DNA from: Pedobacter cryoconitis
GTDB lineage: Bacteria > Bacteroidota > Bacteroidia > Sphingobacteriales > Sphingobacteriaceae
Direction of reading: 5' to 3'
NCBI RefSeq assembly: GCF_001590605.1
Contig: NZ_CP014504.1
Location: forward strand, 2,790,001-2,854,000
DNA length: 64,000 nucleotides
The notes beneath the pieces are model-generated. The model was not told the DNA's origin and searched no databases. It worked only from the letters and a program-made list of their open reading frames with translations. Made by a program: the position numbers and the translations under genes. Below are positions 35,090 through 42,706 of the stretch, piece after piece (position 1 is the stretch's first letter; each line of letters starts with the position of its first letter).

Positions 35090-35944
35090 ATGAAAGTAGA
35101 AAAGATCGTTACGCCCTTTAATGGTTATCTGGTTATCTTCCTTTTAATTGCTACTGCGGGTTTATTAGCTTATGCCATAAGTGACCAGCAAATTATCCTG
35201 ATTATAGCCTGTATTCCTATATTTATTATTTTGGCTAAGGGGTTAATTATTGTCAGCCCAAATAGTTCAAAAGTGTTGCTGCTTTTTGGGAAGTATAAAG
35301 GGAGCATTAAACATAATGGGATGTTCTGGATCAATCCATTATATACCAGGTTTAGTTATTCCCTGCGTGCGAGAAACTTTGAAAGTGAAAAAATCAAGGT
35401 GAATGATAAAATGGGAAACCCGATTCTGATTAGTGTAATCTTGGTCTGGAGAGTGAAAGATACTTTTAAAGTAGCTTTTGAGGTAGACAATTATACTACA
35501 TTTATCAAAATACAAACAGATTCAGCAGTAAGGAAACTGGCGGGTTCTTTTCCATATGATCATTTCGAAGACGAAACGGCTACGATTACTTTAAGTACAA
35601 ACTTTGATGATGTAAATATTTCGCTGGAAAAAGAGTTGGCAGAAAGACTTGACATTGCGGGTATAGAGGTTATAGAATCAAGAATCGGATATCTGGCTTA
35701 TGCCCCTGAGATTGCACATTCTATGCTGAGAAGACAACAGGCCTCTGCTGTGGTTGCAGCGCGTCACAAAATTGTGGAAGGTGCTGTCGGGATGGTAGAA
35801 AGCGCACTTAAACTGTTGGCTGATAAGAAAATCATTGAGTTTGATGATGACAGAAAAGCAGCGATGGTCAGTAATTTAATGGTTGTCCTTTGTGGTGATA
35901 GCGAGACAAAACCCGTTATCAATACCGGGACATTAAATCAATAA
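35090..35944 (+). CDS. SPFH-domain (band 7) membrane protein
   Basis: 284 residues. Two hydrophobic segments at about 10-32 and 35-52, then an SPFH domain: SPNSSKVLLLFGKYKGSI, RNFESEKIKVNDKMGNP, ILVWRVKDTFKVAFEVD, and the helical ERLDIAGIEVIESRIGYLAYAPEIA. SPFH proteins assemble into membrane microdomain rings. It is immediately followed (2 bases) by a small ribbon-helix-helix protein, a pair that recurs in Bacteroidota. ATG at 35090 is the only good start. Confidence 0.9.
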   Translation: MKVEKIVTPFNGYLVIFLLIATAGLLAYAISDQQIILIIACIPIFIILAKGLIIVSPNSSKVLLLFGKYKGSIKHNGMFWINPLYTRFSYSLRARNFESEKIKVNDKMGNPILISVILVWRVKDTFKVAFEVDNYTTFIKIQTDSAVRKLAGSFPYDHFEDETATITLSTNFDDVNISLEKELAERLDIAGIEVIESRIGYLAYAPEIAHSMLRRQQASAVVAARHKIVEGAVGMVESALKLLADKKIIEFDDDRKAAMVSNLMVVLCGDSETKPVINTGTLNQ

Positions 35945-35946
35945 AT

Positions 35947-36129
35947 ATGTCAGAGAAAAAATCATTTGCGTTAAGGATAGATTCAGAAACGATGAAGGCT
36001 ATAGAGAAATGGGCTGCTGATGAATTTCGTAGTGTTAATGGTCAGATTGAGTGGATGCTGAATAATAGCCTCAAAAGCGCAAAAAGAATAAAAGTAAAAG
36101 GAGCACAAAAAGATACTCCTGAACAATAA
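35947..36129 (+). CDS. Arc-like ribbon-helix-helix protein
   Basis: 60 residues. MSEKKSFALRIDSETMKAIE has the beta strand (FALRID) and first helix of an Arc/MetJ fold, followed by the second helix SVNGQIEWMLNNSLKSA; a basic tail follows. It starts 2 bases after the SPFH stop, so co-translated. It may be a repressor of the pair or act on the membrane complex; not shown by sequence. Confidence 0.8.
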   Translation: MSEKKSFALRIDSETMKAIEKWAADEFRSVNGQIEWMLNNSLKSAKRIKVKGAQKDTPEQ

Positions 36130-36152
36130 CGAAAACAAGAACCGGAAAATAT

Positions 36153-36596
36153 ATGACCGCACAATCAATTCAAAGACTACAATACTTATGTAATACGATA
36201 CCTCAGCTTTTGAATGAAATTGACGCTCCTGTATTTTCCTTAAAACCCGCTCCTGCCCAATGGAGTAAGAAAGAAATCATCGGTCATCTTATTGATAGTG
36301 CTGTGGCTAATCATAAGCGTTTTGTAAGAGGACAGTTTGAAGATATCCCAAGAATCACATACGACCAGAACAGTTGCAATACCTATAATTATTATCAGCA
36401 AATTGATGGTAAGCAAATCATTTCTTTCTGGACGGCTTATAACAATCAAATCTTAGCATTGATTCAACTGATGCCCGAAGCCGCACTAGAGCGGTTATGT
36501 TTTACCGGAGAACAAAAGTGTGTATCCCTGGCCTTTTTATTCGATGATTATGTGCAACATTTAGAGCATCACTTGAAACAGGTGGTACCTTATTAA
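36153..36596 (+). CDS. DinB-family protein
   Basis: 147 residues, four-helix DinB/YfiT-like fold. The metal ligands are visible: His in KKEIIGHLIDSAVANHKR (about 46-63) and the C-terminal DDYVQHLEHHLKQV. WSKKEIIGHLIDSA is the usual DinB start of helix 2. Many such proteins act as thiol-dependent transferases. Downstream of the RHH gene by 23 bases, perhaps same transcript. Confidence 0.85.
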   Translation: MTAQSIQRLQYLCNTIPQLLNEIDAPVFSLKPAPAQWSKKEIIGHLIDSAVANHKRFVRGQFEDIPRITYDQNSCNTYNYYQQIDGKQIISFWTAYNNQILALIQLMPEAALERLCFTGEQKCVSLAFLFDDYVQHLEHHLKQVVPY

Positions 36597-36760
36597 GCTT
36601 TTGCAAACTCATAAATTTGCGTTACAGCAATGAATAACCCCTTTTTCCCTATTTAGATACCCTGATAAATCCGAATTCACATTGACAAAATAGCTGTTCA
36701 CGTAATAAAATAGCACAACTTATAATATATCCCTATTATTAAGAATAAACAAGGTTAATC

Positions 36761-36970
36761 ATGGGAAATCTATCAAAAGCTATATTGGTAACCGCCACTT
36801 TAGAAGTCGCTCTACTTTTATTGGTATTCTTTATTAAGTTAACAGATGGAGCCTTCCCCTTTTATAATTTAGCGCTCGTTACGGGTGAAACCATAATGGT
36901 TGTTTTAATAAGTCTGATAGGCATCTTAATAGTTAAATCAATGAAATCAGATTTTCGGATAGACAACTGA
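36761..36970 (+). CDS. small two-helix membrane protein
   Basis: 69 residues, with hydrophobic helices at about 7-28 and 40-62, ending in the basic KSMKSDFRIDN. No family recognised. The gene is preceded by 160 AT-rich bases. Could be an orphan peptide; coding is plausible from composition and the ATG. Confidence 0.5.
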   Translation: MGNLSKAILVTATLEVALLLLVFFIKLTDGAFPFYNLALVTGETIMVVLISLIGILIVKSMKSDFRIDN

Positions 36971-36989
36971 GCTTTCCATTATTAAATGA

Positions 36990-37023
36990 TTTGAGCTAAT
37001 GCGTAAGTAAACGACTATATTTG
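36990..37023 (+). promoter_or_regulatory. promoter of the 134-residue gene
   Basis: TTTG at 36990-36993 as -33, 22-base spacer, and TATATTTG at 37016-37023 as -7 element; ATG at 37050. Confidence 0.6.
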
Positions 37024-37049
37024 GCGCTCTATTCAATTTAATCATCACA

Positions 37050-37454
37050 ATGGATCCACTGCCCGATACAATTATTAATTTGTTAAACTATAGCTACTCC
37101 ATGGCGAAAGCCCTTCTGGAAGACCAAGGCGAATTCTATCCCATAGGGGTTTGCATCGATCAGGAAGGAAAAACTATGCAAAGATTAAGCAAAGACGATA
37201 CTGAAGACCTCCCGCTTGCAAATGTATTAGTAGATCAGATAAAAAATGATTTCACAAATAGCTTATCAGCTGGAAAAATCATTGCTTATTCAATCGTTTA
37301 TGAGGCTACGATTACTAATCAGCAATATCCGGAGCCAACAAATGTACTGATCGCCAAATTCAGTGGCATAGATAGCAATTCTGCAGGGTCTTGTTTCCTG
37401 CCTTACAAGATCACCGGTAAAGCAGTAGAGTTTTTAGTACCCTGGCTGGAATAA
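37050..37454 (+). CDS. uncharacterised 134-residue protein
   Basis: Soluble, no signal. It contains YPIGVCIDQEGKTMQRLS, ANVLVDQIKNDFTNSLSAGKIIAYSIVYE and ends with CFLPYKITGKAVEFLVPWLE. The pattern is like small immunity-type or Imm-family proteins of Bacteroidota (a compact alpha-beta layout, no signal), but I cannot name a family. It has the best promoter in the region. No toxin gene is next to it. Confidence 0.55.
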   Translation: MDPLPDTIINLLNYSYSMAKALLEDQGEFYPIGVCIDQEGKTMQRLSKDDTEDLPLANVLVDQIKNDFTNSLSAGKIIAYSIVYEATITNQQYPEPTNVLIAKFSGIDSNSAGSCFLPYKITGKAVEFLVPWLE

Positions 37455-37595
37455 GTCCAATCCTTTTCAGATTTGACCATACTAGGCTTTATAGATTTAG
37501 CGTATATTTAGCTACAACCCTTTTTTATTATAGAATTGTCAAAGAATTACTGAGGAAAAAGTATATCAAACATTACGAATATTTTCCCCTTTAGT

Positions 37596-37603
37596 TATCT
37601 TTG
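37596..37603 (+). promoter_or_regulatory. -7 element of the 198-residue gene
   Basis: TATCTTTG, a perfect TAnnTTTG, 18 bases before ATG 37622. Confidence 0.5.
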
Positions 37604-37621
37604 CAAAAAACACACGAAACA

Positions 37622-38218
37622 ATGAGCGAAATTAAACAGTACCCAGTCCTGAAACATATTGTAAATGTAATTAAGAATGCAATTGCAGATTCTAAAGTTG
37701 ATGCGCAATCACAAAGCGTTTCAATTATAAAAGATGGGAATGATTCAATTCACATTAAACAATTATTTGATAGCACTGATGAAAATATCGCTACAATTTT
37801 CATTACTGATAAAAAAGAAATATTATTCAGTGAAGATCTATTAGAAACCCTGCAAGACATAGAAGATAGCGCTAAAGGTGATGCAGCACTAAAAAAAGCA
37901 TTACAAGCTGCTACTATCATTGTAAATGACCTGACTATTGAAACAGATTTTATATTTCAAGCAGTTAAAGAATCATTCAATGAACTAAGTGATAGTTATG
38001 AATTTTTAAAGACAACAGAAAAAAATATAGAGGAACTTGCTGCTCAGTTTAAATTTGGTGACAACAGATTTGATATTAAACTTAAAAACGAGCCGGAAGT
38101 AATCCGCATCGAGGCTCAGGTCAATGCTGCTGTAACTCCAAAAGTTAAAAAGATTATTGAAGCAGATGTTTTGAAGATTGAACAAGGTTTGACTAAAATG
38201 TTCAAAGGAGAAAAATAA
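37622..38218 (+). CDS. uncharacterised, coiled-coil-rich protein
   Basis: 198 residues from ATG 37622 (MSEIKQYPVLKHIVNVIKNAI); earlier start at 37601 adds 7 odd residues. Soluble. Acidic helices EDLLETLQDIEDSAKGDAALKK and VKESFNELSDSYEFLKTTEKN suggest a long bundle; the C-terminus is VKKIIEADVLKIEQGLTKMF. I do not recognise it. Followed by a strong terminator at 38272-38302, so a monocistronic gene. Confidence 0.65.
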   Translation: MSEIKQYPVLKHIVNVIKNAIADSKVDAQSQSVSIIKDGNDSIHIKQLFDSTDENIATIFITDKKEILFSEDLLETLQDIEDSAKGDAALKKALQAATIIVNDLTIETDFIFQAVKESFNELSDSYEFLKTTEKNIEELAAQFKFGDNRFDIKLKNEPEVIRIEAQVNAAVTPKVKKIIEADVLKIEQGLTKMFKGEK

Positions 38219-38271
38219 GCTGAAGATGGGATCAGGTGGTTAATGTTCTGATCCTGATAAAATTTTAAAGG

Positions 38272-38302
38272 CACCAGCTTGTTTAGCTGGTGTTTTTTTT
38301 TT
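38272..38302 (+). terminator. strong intrinsic terminator
   Basis: CACCAGCT (38272-38279) and AGCTGGTG (38285-38292) form a perfect 8-bp stem with TTGTT-type loop, followed by ten T. Confidence 0.92.
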
Positions 38303-38377
38303 ATCCAGGTCAATATGGCATTGTCCTTCTTAAAAATCAACCCGTCCCGTGTTTATCATCATGAATGTATAATTATA

Positions 38378-38533
38378 TCATTTTGGCTTCACTTTATAAG
38401 TCCTCAATGCGTGATCAATCTGGCTCTGTTCTGATGTATTTATACTATGGATGGGATTAAAATGAAACATCAATGCGAATAATGTGGATATAAGACTGCC
38501 ATAAATAACCAGGTTAGCAGGGTTAGATATGGG
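38378..38533 (-). pseudogene. possible gene relic
   Basis: A minus-strand frame of 51 codons with no good start reads NLVIYGSLISTLFALMFHF, then NPIHSINTSEQSQIDHALRT, then a stop. It looks like the end of a membrane protein gene but is short, so it may be chance. Confidence 0.25.
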
Positions 38534-38592
38534 TTATACTAAAGATGAAGAAAAATTAATTTGTCATTCATGTGCGGTTCATGAGGTACCTT

Positions 38593-38600
38593 TAATTTTG
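38593..38600 (+). promoter_or_regulatory. possible -7 element
   Basis: TAATTTTG matches TAnnTTTG, 20 bases before the ATG at 38620. Confidence 0.4.
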
Positions 38601-38619
38601 AGGTATAAATTTAAAAATC

Positions 38620-39384
38620 ATGAAAAATCAAATCAATAAAACCTGGTTAACAATGTTGTTATTATTAGCCGGCACCTACGCAGTAAATGCACAACAAGTA
38701 ACACCACCACCTGCACCATCCCCTATCAAACCTGAACTATTGGCCAATGGTCCGCAACAGCCTCCCCGTCCACCAAGAGACGGTCAAAAGCCTGGCGATG
38801 ACGAAGGGCCAATGGAAGTAGAAGCAGTAAAACTGACTACGATTAAAGGAACCGTGGTAAATCCTGTAGCTAACGAACGCTTTGAATATAATGGCCTTTT
38901 GATCAAAACCAATAGCGGTACAATGACCGTCATGTTTCCACCACACTTAGGTGAACAAATACTGGCTAAAGCAAAAAACGGATCAGTGATTACAATAACT
39001 GGTTTCGAGCGGACCAATCCCGAAGGTAAAAAAGAATTTCACCTGGTCAGTTTAGATGCGAATGGCAGCATTATTGCAGATGCACCACCTGTAGCACCAC
39101 GAGCACCGGCTGCACAGGAACAAAAAAATATTACCGCTACTATAAAGGAGTTAAACTACTCCCTACGTAAAGATGTAAATGGTTTTACACTTTCATCGGG
39201 CGAAAGCGTAAACATACCTTCGCATATTGCAAGGCAATTAAGCAGCCAGCTTAAGGCAGGCGAAAAGGTTACAGTAAACGGATTTTTAGAACCTAAAAGA
39301 CCGGGCGTTGTTTATAGCAGAAACATTGCTATAATCAGGCCGCAAACATTAACTATTAATGGCCAGGCATATTTAGTCAGATAA
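38620..39384 (+). CDS. secreted protein with two OB-like repeats
   Basis: 254 residues. Signal peptide to about 25 (NAQQ), then a Pro-rich linker, then two similar modules: IKGTVVNPVANERFEYNGLL (about 75-94) with VITITGFERTNPEGKK, and IKELNYSLRKDVNGFTLSSG (about 175) with VTVNGFLEPKRPGVV. Each has the layout of a small OB-fold. It lies 71 bases before a two-component pair and may be its target or sensor partner. A long perfect inverted repeat starts at its stop codon. Confidence 0.65.
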   Translation: MKNQINKTWLTMLLLLAGTYAVNAQQVTPPPAPSPIKPELLANGPQQPPRPPRDGQKPGDDEGPMEVEAVKLTTIKGTVVNPVANERFEYNGLLIKTNSGTMTVMFPPHLGEQILAKAKNGSVITITGFERTNPEGKKEFHLVSLDANGSIIADAPPVAPRAPAAQEQKNITATIKELNYSLRKDVNGFTLSSGESVNIPSHIARQLSSQLKAGEKVTVNGFLEPKRPGVVYSRNIAIIRPQTLTINGQAYLVR

Positions 39385-39436
39385 TATACGTTAATGCTGT
39401 ATGGAAATATTTTCATACAGCATTAACGTATATTAT
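39381..39436. repeat. 23-bp perfect inverted repeat at the gene end
   Basis: ATAATATACGTTAATGCTGTATG (39381-39403) and its exact complement (39414-39436) flank a 10-base loop. The left arm contains the stop codon of the secreted protein gene. No T-run, and the response regulator starts 20 bases later. Confidence 0.75.
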
Positions 39437-39455
39437 CCTATTACCAAAATTGCAA

Positions 39456-40130
39456 ATGAAAATACTACTCATAGAAGACGAAGTTAAGCTGGCAGGTTTT
39501 ATAAAAATGGCATTAGAACAGGCGGGATATGTTACCGATCATGAAACGGATGGTACAACCGGCCTGCAAAGTGCGATGATAAATAATTACGACCTTATTT
39601 TACTGGACCTGATGCTGCCTTCTCAAAATGGTTTTGATATCTTAAAGAACCTTCGTTCATTTGATAACCATGTGCCGGTAATTATGCTAAGTGCGCTGGG
39701 AAGTACAGATCAGATCATTAAAGGATTGGATGCGGGGGCCAACGACTATCTGAAAAAGCCTTTTGAAATGCAGGAGCTGCTGGCACGTGTAAGGGTTTTA
39801 CAGCGGCAGCAAACGCCAAAAAGCAATGCTAAAGTAAAGGTGAATGATCTGGAGATTGATTTGCATACCCGCCAGGTGAAACGTCATGAGAAGCAGATTA
39901 ATCTGAGTAACAGGGAATTTTTGCTCTTGGAATACCTCATGTTAAACCCGGATAAGGTAATCACAAAAGCACAGATGCTGGATAAAGTATGGAACATGAA
40001 CTTTGATCCTGGCAGTAATATAATAGAAGTTCACCTGTACCAGTTGCGTAAAAAGATAAACGAAGGATTTGAGCACCAGCATATCCAAACCGTTATAAAC
40101 CGTGGCTACACCTTAAAAACCATTGTATAG
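39456..40130 (+). CDS. OmpR-family response regulator
   Basis: 224 residues from ATG 39456 (MKILLIEDEVKLAGFI; the TTG at 39450 is less likely). Receiver with ED at 7-8, D51-like in LILLDLMLPSQNGFD and Lys in ANDYLKKPFEM; OmpR-type winged helix with HTRQVKRHEKQI and NREFLLLEYLMLN, then NIIEVHLYQLRKKI. Phosphorylated by the kinase that begins 4 bases after its stop. It stands 20 bases downstream of the palindrome, which could be its own binding site. Confidence 0.93.
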   Translation: MKILLIEDEVKLAGFIKMALEQAGYVTDHETDGTTGLQSAMINNYDLILLDLMLPSQNGFDILKNLRSFDNHVPVIMLSALGSTDQIIKGLDAGANDYLKKPFEMQELLARVRVLQRQQTPKSNAKVKVNDLEIDLHTRQVKRHEKQINLSNREFLLLEYLMLNPDKVITKAQMLDKVWNMNFDPGSNIIEVHLYQLRKKINEGFEHQHIQTVINRGYTLKTIV

Positions 40131-40134
40131 CTTT

Positions 40135-41466
40135 ATGGACGGCTATTTTTATAAAGGACTTAAGTTTAAAATTGCATTGGTTTTCAGTGTAGTTTTCATT
40201 GTAATCAATGTGATTTTCAGTACTGTTATATACCGGTATTTTAAAAATACATACCTAAGCAATTATAACAAATATCTATATAACCGAGCTAAAACCATCG
40301 TTAACCGTACAGAAATTAATCCTGATCTGATTGCTTTGCCAGATTCGGGCGAATCGATCAGAATATTTTATCATGATAATGACCAGCGGCAGGTAATTGT
40401 GTTTCAATCACCTGGGGTTATTTCCAGGTTATCTGTTCCCTATCAACGTGGTGTGATAGACACCCTTGGGCAATATGGCGTTTATGTAATTAAGGAAGAT
40501 TTTGATGGCCGTCCTGTTGAATTGCTTTTAACTGTATCTAATAAAGAGCTGGTTAGCAAGCTTAATCATTTATCCTTTTTAATGATCACAGCCACCCTTG
40601 TTAGTGTATTAGCAAGCGCTGTAATGGCCTACCTCGCAGCAGGATGGTTGCTCAGGCCAATACGTTCAATGGCTAAAGATGCTGCGCAAATCAATACCAG
40701 CCGGTTAAGTACACGTTTAAAAGTTTTGCCAACACACGACGAATTACAGCTGCTTACAGAAACTATAAATTCCATGATAGATCGCATTGCCAGCGAGCAG
40801 GAACTGCAAAACAATTTCTTTGCAGCGGCATCACACGAACTGCGTACTCCACTTGCTAATTTACAGGCAGAAACCGAACTTTATCTGGGCGAGAGTAATA
40901 ATCAGGAGAATAGAACCCTGTTTATGAGTCATTTGGAAGAAATTAATCGCTTGCAGGAAATTGTTGAGCAGTTTTTACTCATCAGCCAATTTAAACACCA
41001 GGGGCTAGCCATTAATAAAAGACCGGCAGACGTATCCGACCAGCTGCTTAAAGTATTTACACGCAACAGGTTTTTAGCAGAAAGACTTCAAATAAATGCT
41101 AAGCTGCACTTTGCTGAAAATATTAAAAATTTTGAGATATATGGAGATGGCGATAAACTGGAAGTAGTATGGCAAAATTTGCTGCAGAATGCGCTTAAAT
41201 ATGCACAGAAAGGATCACATGTACTTTGTGAAGTCACTCAGGAAACATCGCAGCTCAATATCACATTTAAGAATAAGGTGATGGATAAACAGTTTAATGT
41301 TCAAAGTCTGACAGATGCATTTACAACTAATCGTGCTCCGAATTCCGGTGCGGGCCTTGGCCTTTGGTTAGGTAAGCAAATAGTAGAGGCACATCATGGC
41401 ACGCTTAAAATAGCTATTACTGATTATATATTTTCTGTTTCTGTTACTTTGCTTAACGAAGAGTAA
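40135..41466 (+). CDS. membrane sensor histidine kinase
   Basis: 443 residues from ATG 40135; the TTG at 40123 is an alternative. Membrane helices at about 10-32 and 145-170 flank a ~110-residue periplasmic sensor domain (IRIFYHDNDQRQVIVFQSP). A HAMP linker follows (WLLRPIRSMAKDAAQINTS), then HisKA with FFAAASHELRTPLANLQAE and HATPase with VVWQNLLQNALKYAQ (N-box) and a short GAGLGLWLGKQIVEAHHG G2 box. Overlap and spacing show it pairs with the OmpR regulator upstream. The sensed signal is unknown. Confidence 0.93.
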   Translation: MDGYFYKGLKFKIALVFSVVFIVINVIFSTVIYRYFKNTYLSNYNKYLYNRAKTIVNRTEINPDLIALPDSGESIRIFYHDNDQRQVIVFQSPGVISRLSVPYQRGVIDTLGQYGVYVIKEDFDGRPVELLLTVSNKELVSKLNHLSFLMITATLVSVLASAVMAYLAAGWLLRPIRSMAKDAAQINTSRLSTRLKVLPTHDELQLLTETINSMIDRIASEQELQNNFFAAASHELRTPLANLQAETELYLGESNNQENRTLFMSHLEEINRLQEIVEQFLLISQFKHQGLAINKRPADVSDQLLKVFTRNRFLAERLQINAKLHFAENIKNFEIYGDGDKLEVVWQNLLQNALKYAQKGSHVLCEVTQETSQLNITFKNKVMDKQFNVQSLTDAFTTNRAPNSGAGLGLWLGKQIVEAHHGTLKIAITDYIFSVSVTLLNEE

Positions 41467-41680
41467 TATTTGAACTCTGAAAGATTTAAAGGGATAAGTC
41501 ATAAACTTGTGGATTAGGGATTAAATACAACCTGTACGCCAAACTCAAACTGCTGCTTTAAAAATGAAATCGTCCAGGATTCCCCATGAAAATTTACCCG
41601 TTAAACTTCCCATAATAAATAAATGCCTTTCCACCAATGTAAGCTATTCGCGTTAAAGATTATCCTGATGCGTAAAAAAT

Positions 41681-41730
41681 GTCCGTAATTGTCCGCAGCT
41701 GTCTGCAATTGTCCGCAGTTGTCCATGGGT
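41681..41730. repeat. 10-bp tandem repeat, five units
   Basis: GTCCGTAATT, GTCCGCAGCT, GTCTGCAATT, GTCCGCAGTT, GTCCATGGGT in register, consensus GTCCGCANTT. The unit is exactly 10 bases. Confidence 0.85.
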
Positions 41731-41764
41731 TAGTCAAGGGGAAAATTATAATTTCATTAATTTT

Positions 41765-41955
41765 CAACTAGTTATGGTTTGGTTGTACCTGAGTGGTGGT
41801 CGGGATGACACCAGGTTGTAAACAGGCTGTAAGCATGGCAAGTCCATGTTGTTTCAACTAGTTGTTTTGACTTGGACTTGCCATGGACTCAACTTGCTCT
41901 TACCTTGGTCTTACCCTAACGAGTACCCGACCAGTACTCAGGCAGTACCCGGCCG
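41765..41955. repeat. long imperfect palindrome
   Basis: Left arm contains CTGAGTGGTGGTCGGG (41789-41804) and CATGGCAAGTCCATG (41834-41848); the right arm contains CTTGGACTTGCCATG (41871-41885) and CCCGACCAGTACTCAGG (41926-41942) in inverse order. The middle is CAACTAGTTG, and CAACTAGTT recurs at 41765-41773. Like the element at 5441-5567 it is built from short degenerate units. Confidence 0.75.
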
Positions 41956-42114
41956 ATATAGCTTTATTATTTAGCTATTTTGAATTTATTTACGAACAGC
42001 CCGGCCTTGTTTCGGCTGAGTCATTCCCCTATAAATTGAAAGCTTTCAGCGCAAATTCCACAGGCATAAGAGCATCCGTGATAGCAAAGACTTTCTGTTG
42101 AGCGTGTCAAAAAT

Positions 42115-42446
42115 TTATGCTTAAAAAAGAGAGAAATCAGAAAGGTGATTTACACTACCAATGCAATCGAAGGAATGCACCCATAGATCCGTAAAATTAC
42201 CAAAACAAAGGGGGCTTTCACTTCAGATCAATCACTATTAAAACTTCTGTATTTAGCCTACAGGGACTTTTCTAAAAATGGACGATGCCGATGTGGAACT
42301 TGGGCTTGACAATGTCGCAACTCCATATTAAATTTGGTGATAGATTAAAAGCCTTCGGCGACTTCTTCCTGGGTGGGGCTGATCGCCTCCACCCAGGAAG
42401 AAATGGTGTTGACACAGTTCACTTTACACTCCCAGTTTTATTTTAA
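42115..42446 (+). mobile_element. IS256-family transposase relic
   Basis: The C-terminal part of an IS256/mutator transposase: EIRKVIYTTNAIEGMH, then an in-frame TAG, IRKITKTKGAFTSDQSLLKL, YLAYRDFSK, a one-base frame shift near 42275, then WTMPMWNLGLTMSQLHIKFG. The family motif ending IKFGDRL is followed by an extra 33 residues and TAA at 42444-42446. A perfect 14-bp hairpin is at 42363-42402, and GTGTTGACACAGTT near 42406 fits a family terminal repeat. The 5' two thirds are missing, so it is dead. Confidence 0.85.
42363..42402. repeat. 14-bp hairpin near the IS end
   Basis: TTCTTCCTGGGTGG (42363-42376) and CCACCCAGGAAGAA (42389-42402) are perfect complements. Confidence 0.8.
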
Positions 42447-42704
42447 CACTTTATAAGCAATATAATTGACTATAAAAATTGAAAATACTAAAATTAGTAA
42501 GTCATAAATAAAGAATTTTAGATAGAATCCTAATTTGGCATATTCAGAAGGATTACTAAGCTTTCCCTCAGTGTATTTGTAGAAGGTAAACGGAAAACCA
42601 TAAATATCATAACCGTCCACTTTCGCTTCATTCTTAGAAAAGATAAATGTCAGCAAAACAAAAACTACAATTACTAATGTGCTCAAGATTATTTTAGTCT
42701 TCAT
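42438..42704 (-). CDS. small two-helix membrane protein next to the metzincin
   Basis: 88 residues with hydrophobic helices at about 4-20 (IILSTLVIVVFVLLTFIF) and 64-84 (FFIYDLLILVFSIFIVNYIA). The middle has GYDIYGFPFTFYKYTEGK. It starts 2 bases after the metzincin stop, so it is translated with it; its 3' end overlaps the IS256 relic by 9 bases and could have been shortened by the insertion. A membrane partner or immunity protein is possible; no family is recognised. Confidence 0.6.
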   Translation of the reverse strand: MKTKIILSTLVIVVFVLLTFIFSKNEAKVDGYDIYGFPFTFYKYTEGKLSNPSEYAKLGFYLKFFIYDLLILVFSIFIVNYIAYKVLK

Positions 42705-42706
42705 CT

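Larger units (their letters stand above)
38219..38619. other. 400-base spacer with terminator and a possible relic
   Basis: Holds the terminator at 38272-38302, a possible minus-strand relic at 38378-38533 and a weak -7 element at 38593-38600. Otherwise nothing seen. Confidence 0.5.
41467..42114. other. 650-base spacer with repeats only
   Basis: Between the kinase stop and the IS relic. It holds the 10-bp tandem repeats (41681-41730) and the long palindrome (41775-41955) and no convincing gene. Confidence 0.55.

Noticed and set aside
41681..41730. CRISPR array or iteron origin
   Set aside because: Units are contiguous 10-mers without spacers; no Rep gene nearby.
41883..42101. 72-residue frame inside the long palindrome
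   Set aside because: It arises from the palindrome sequence, begins inside its right arm and lacks coding-like composition.
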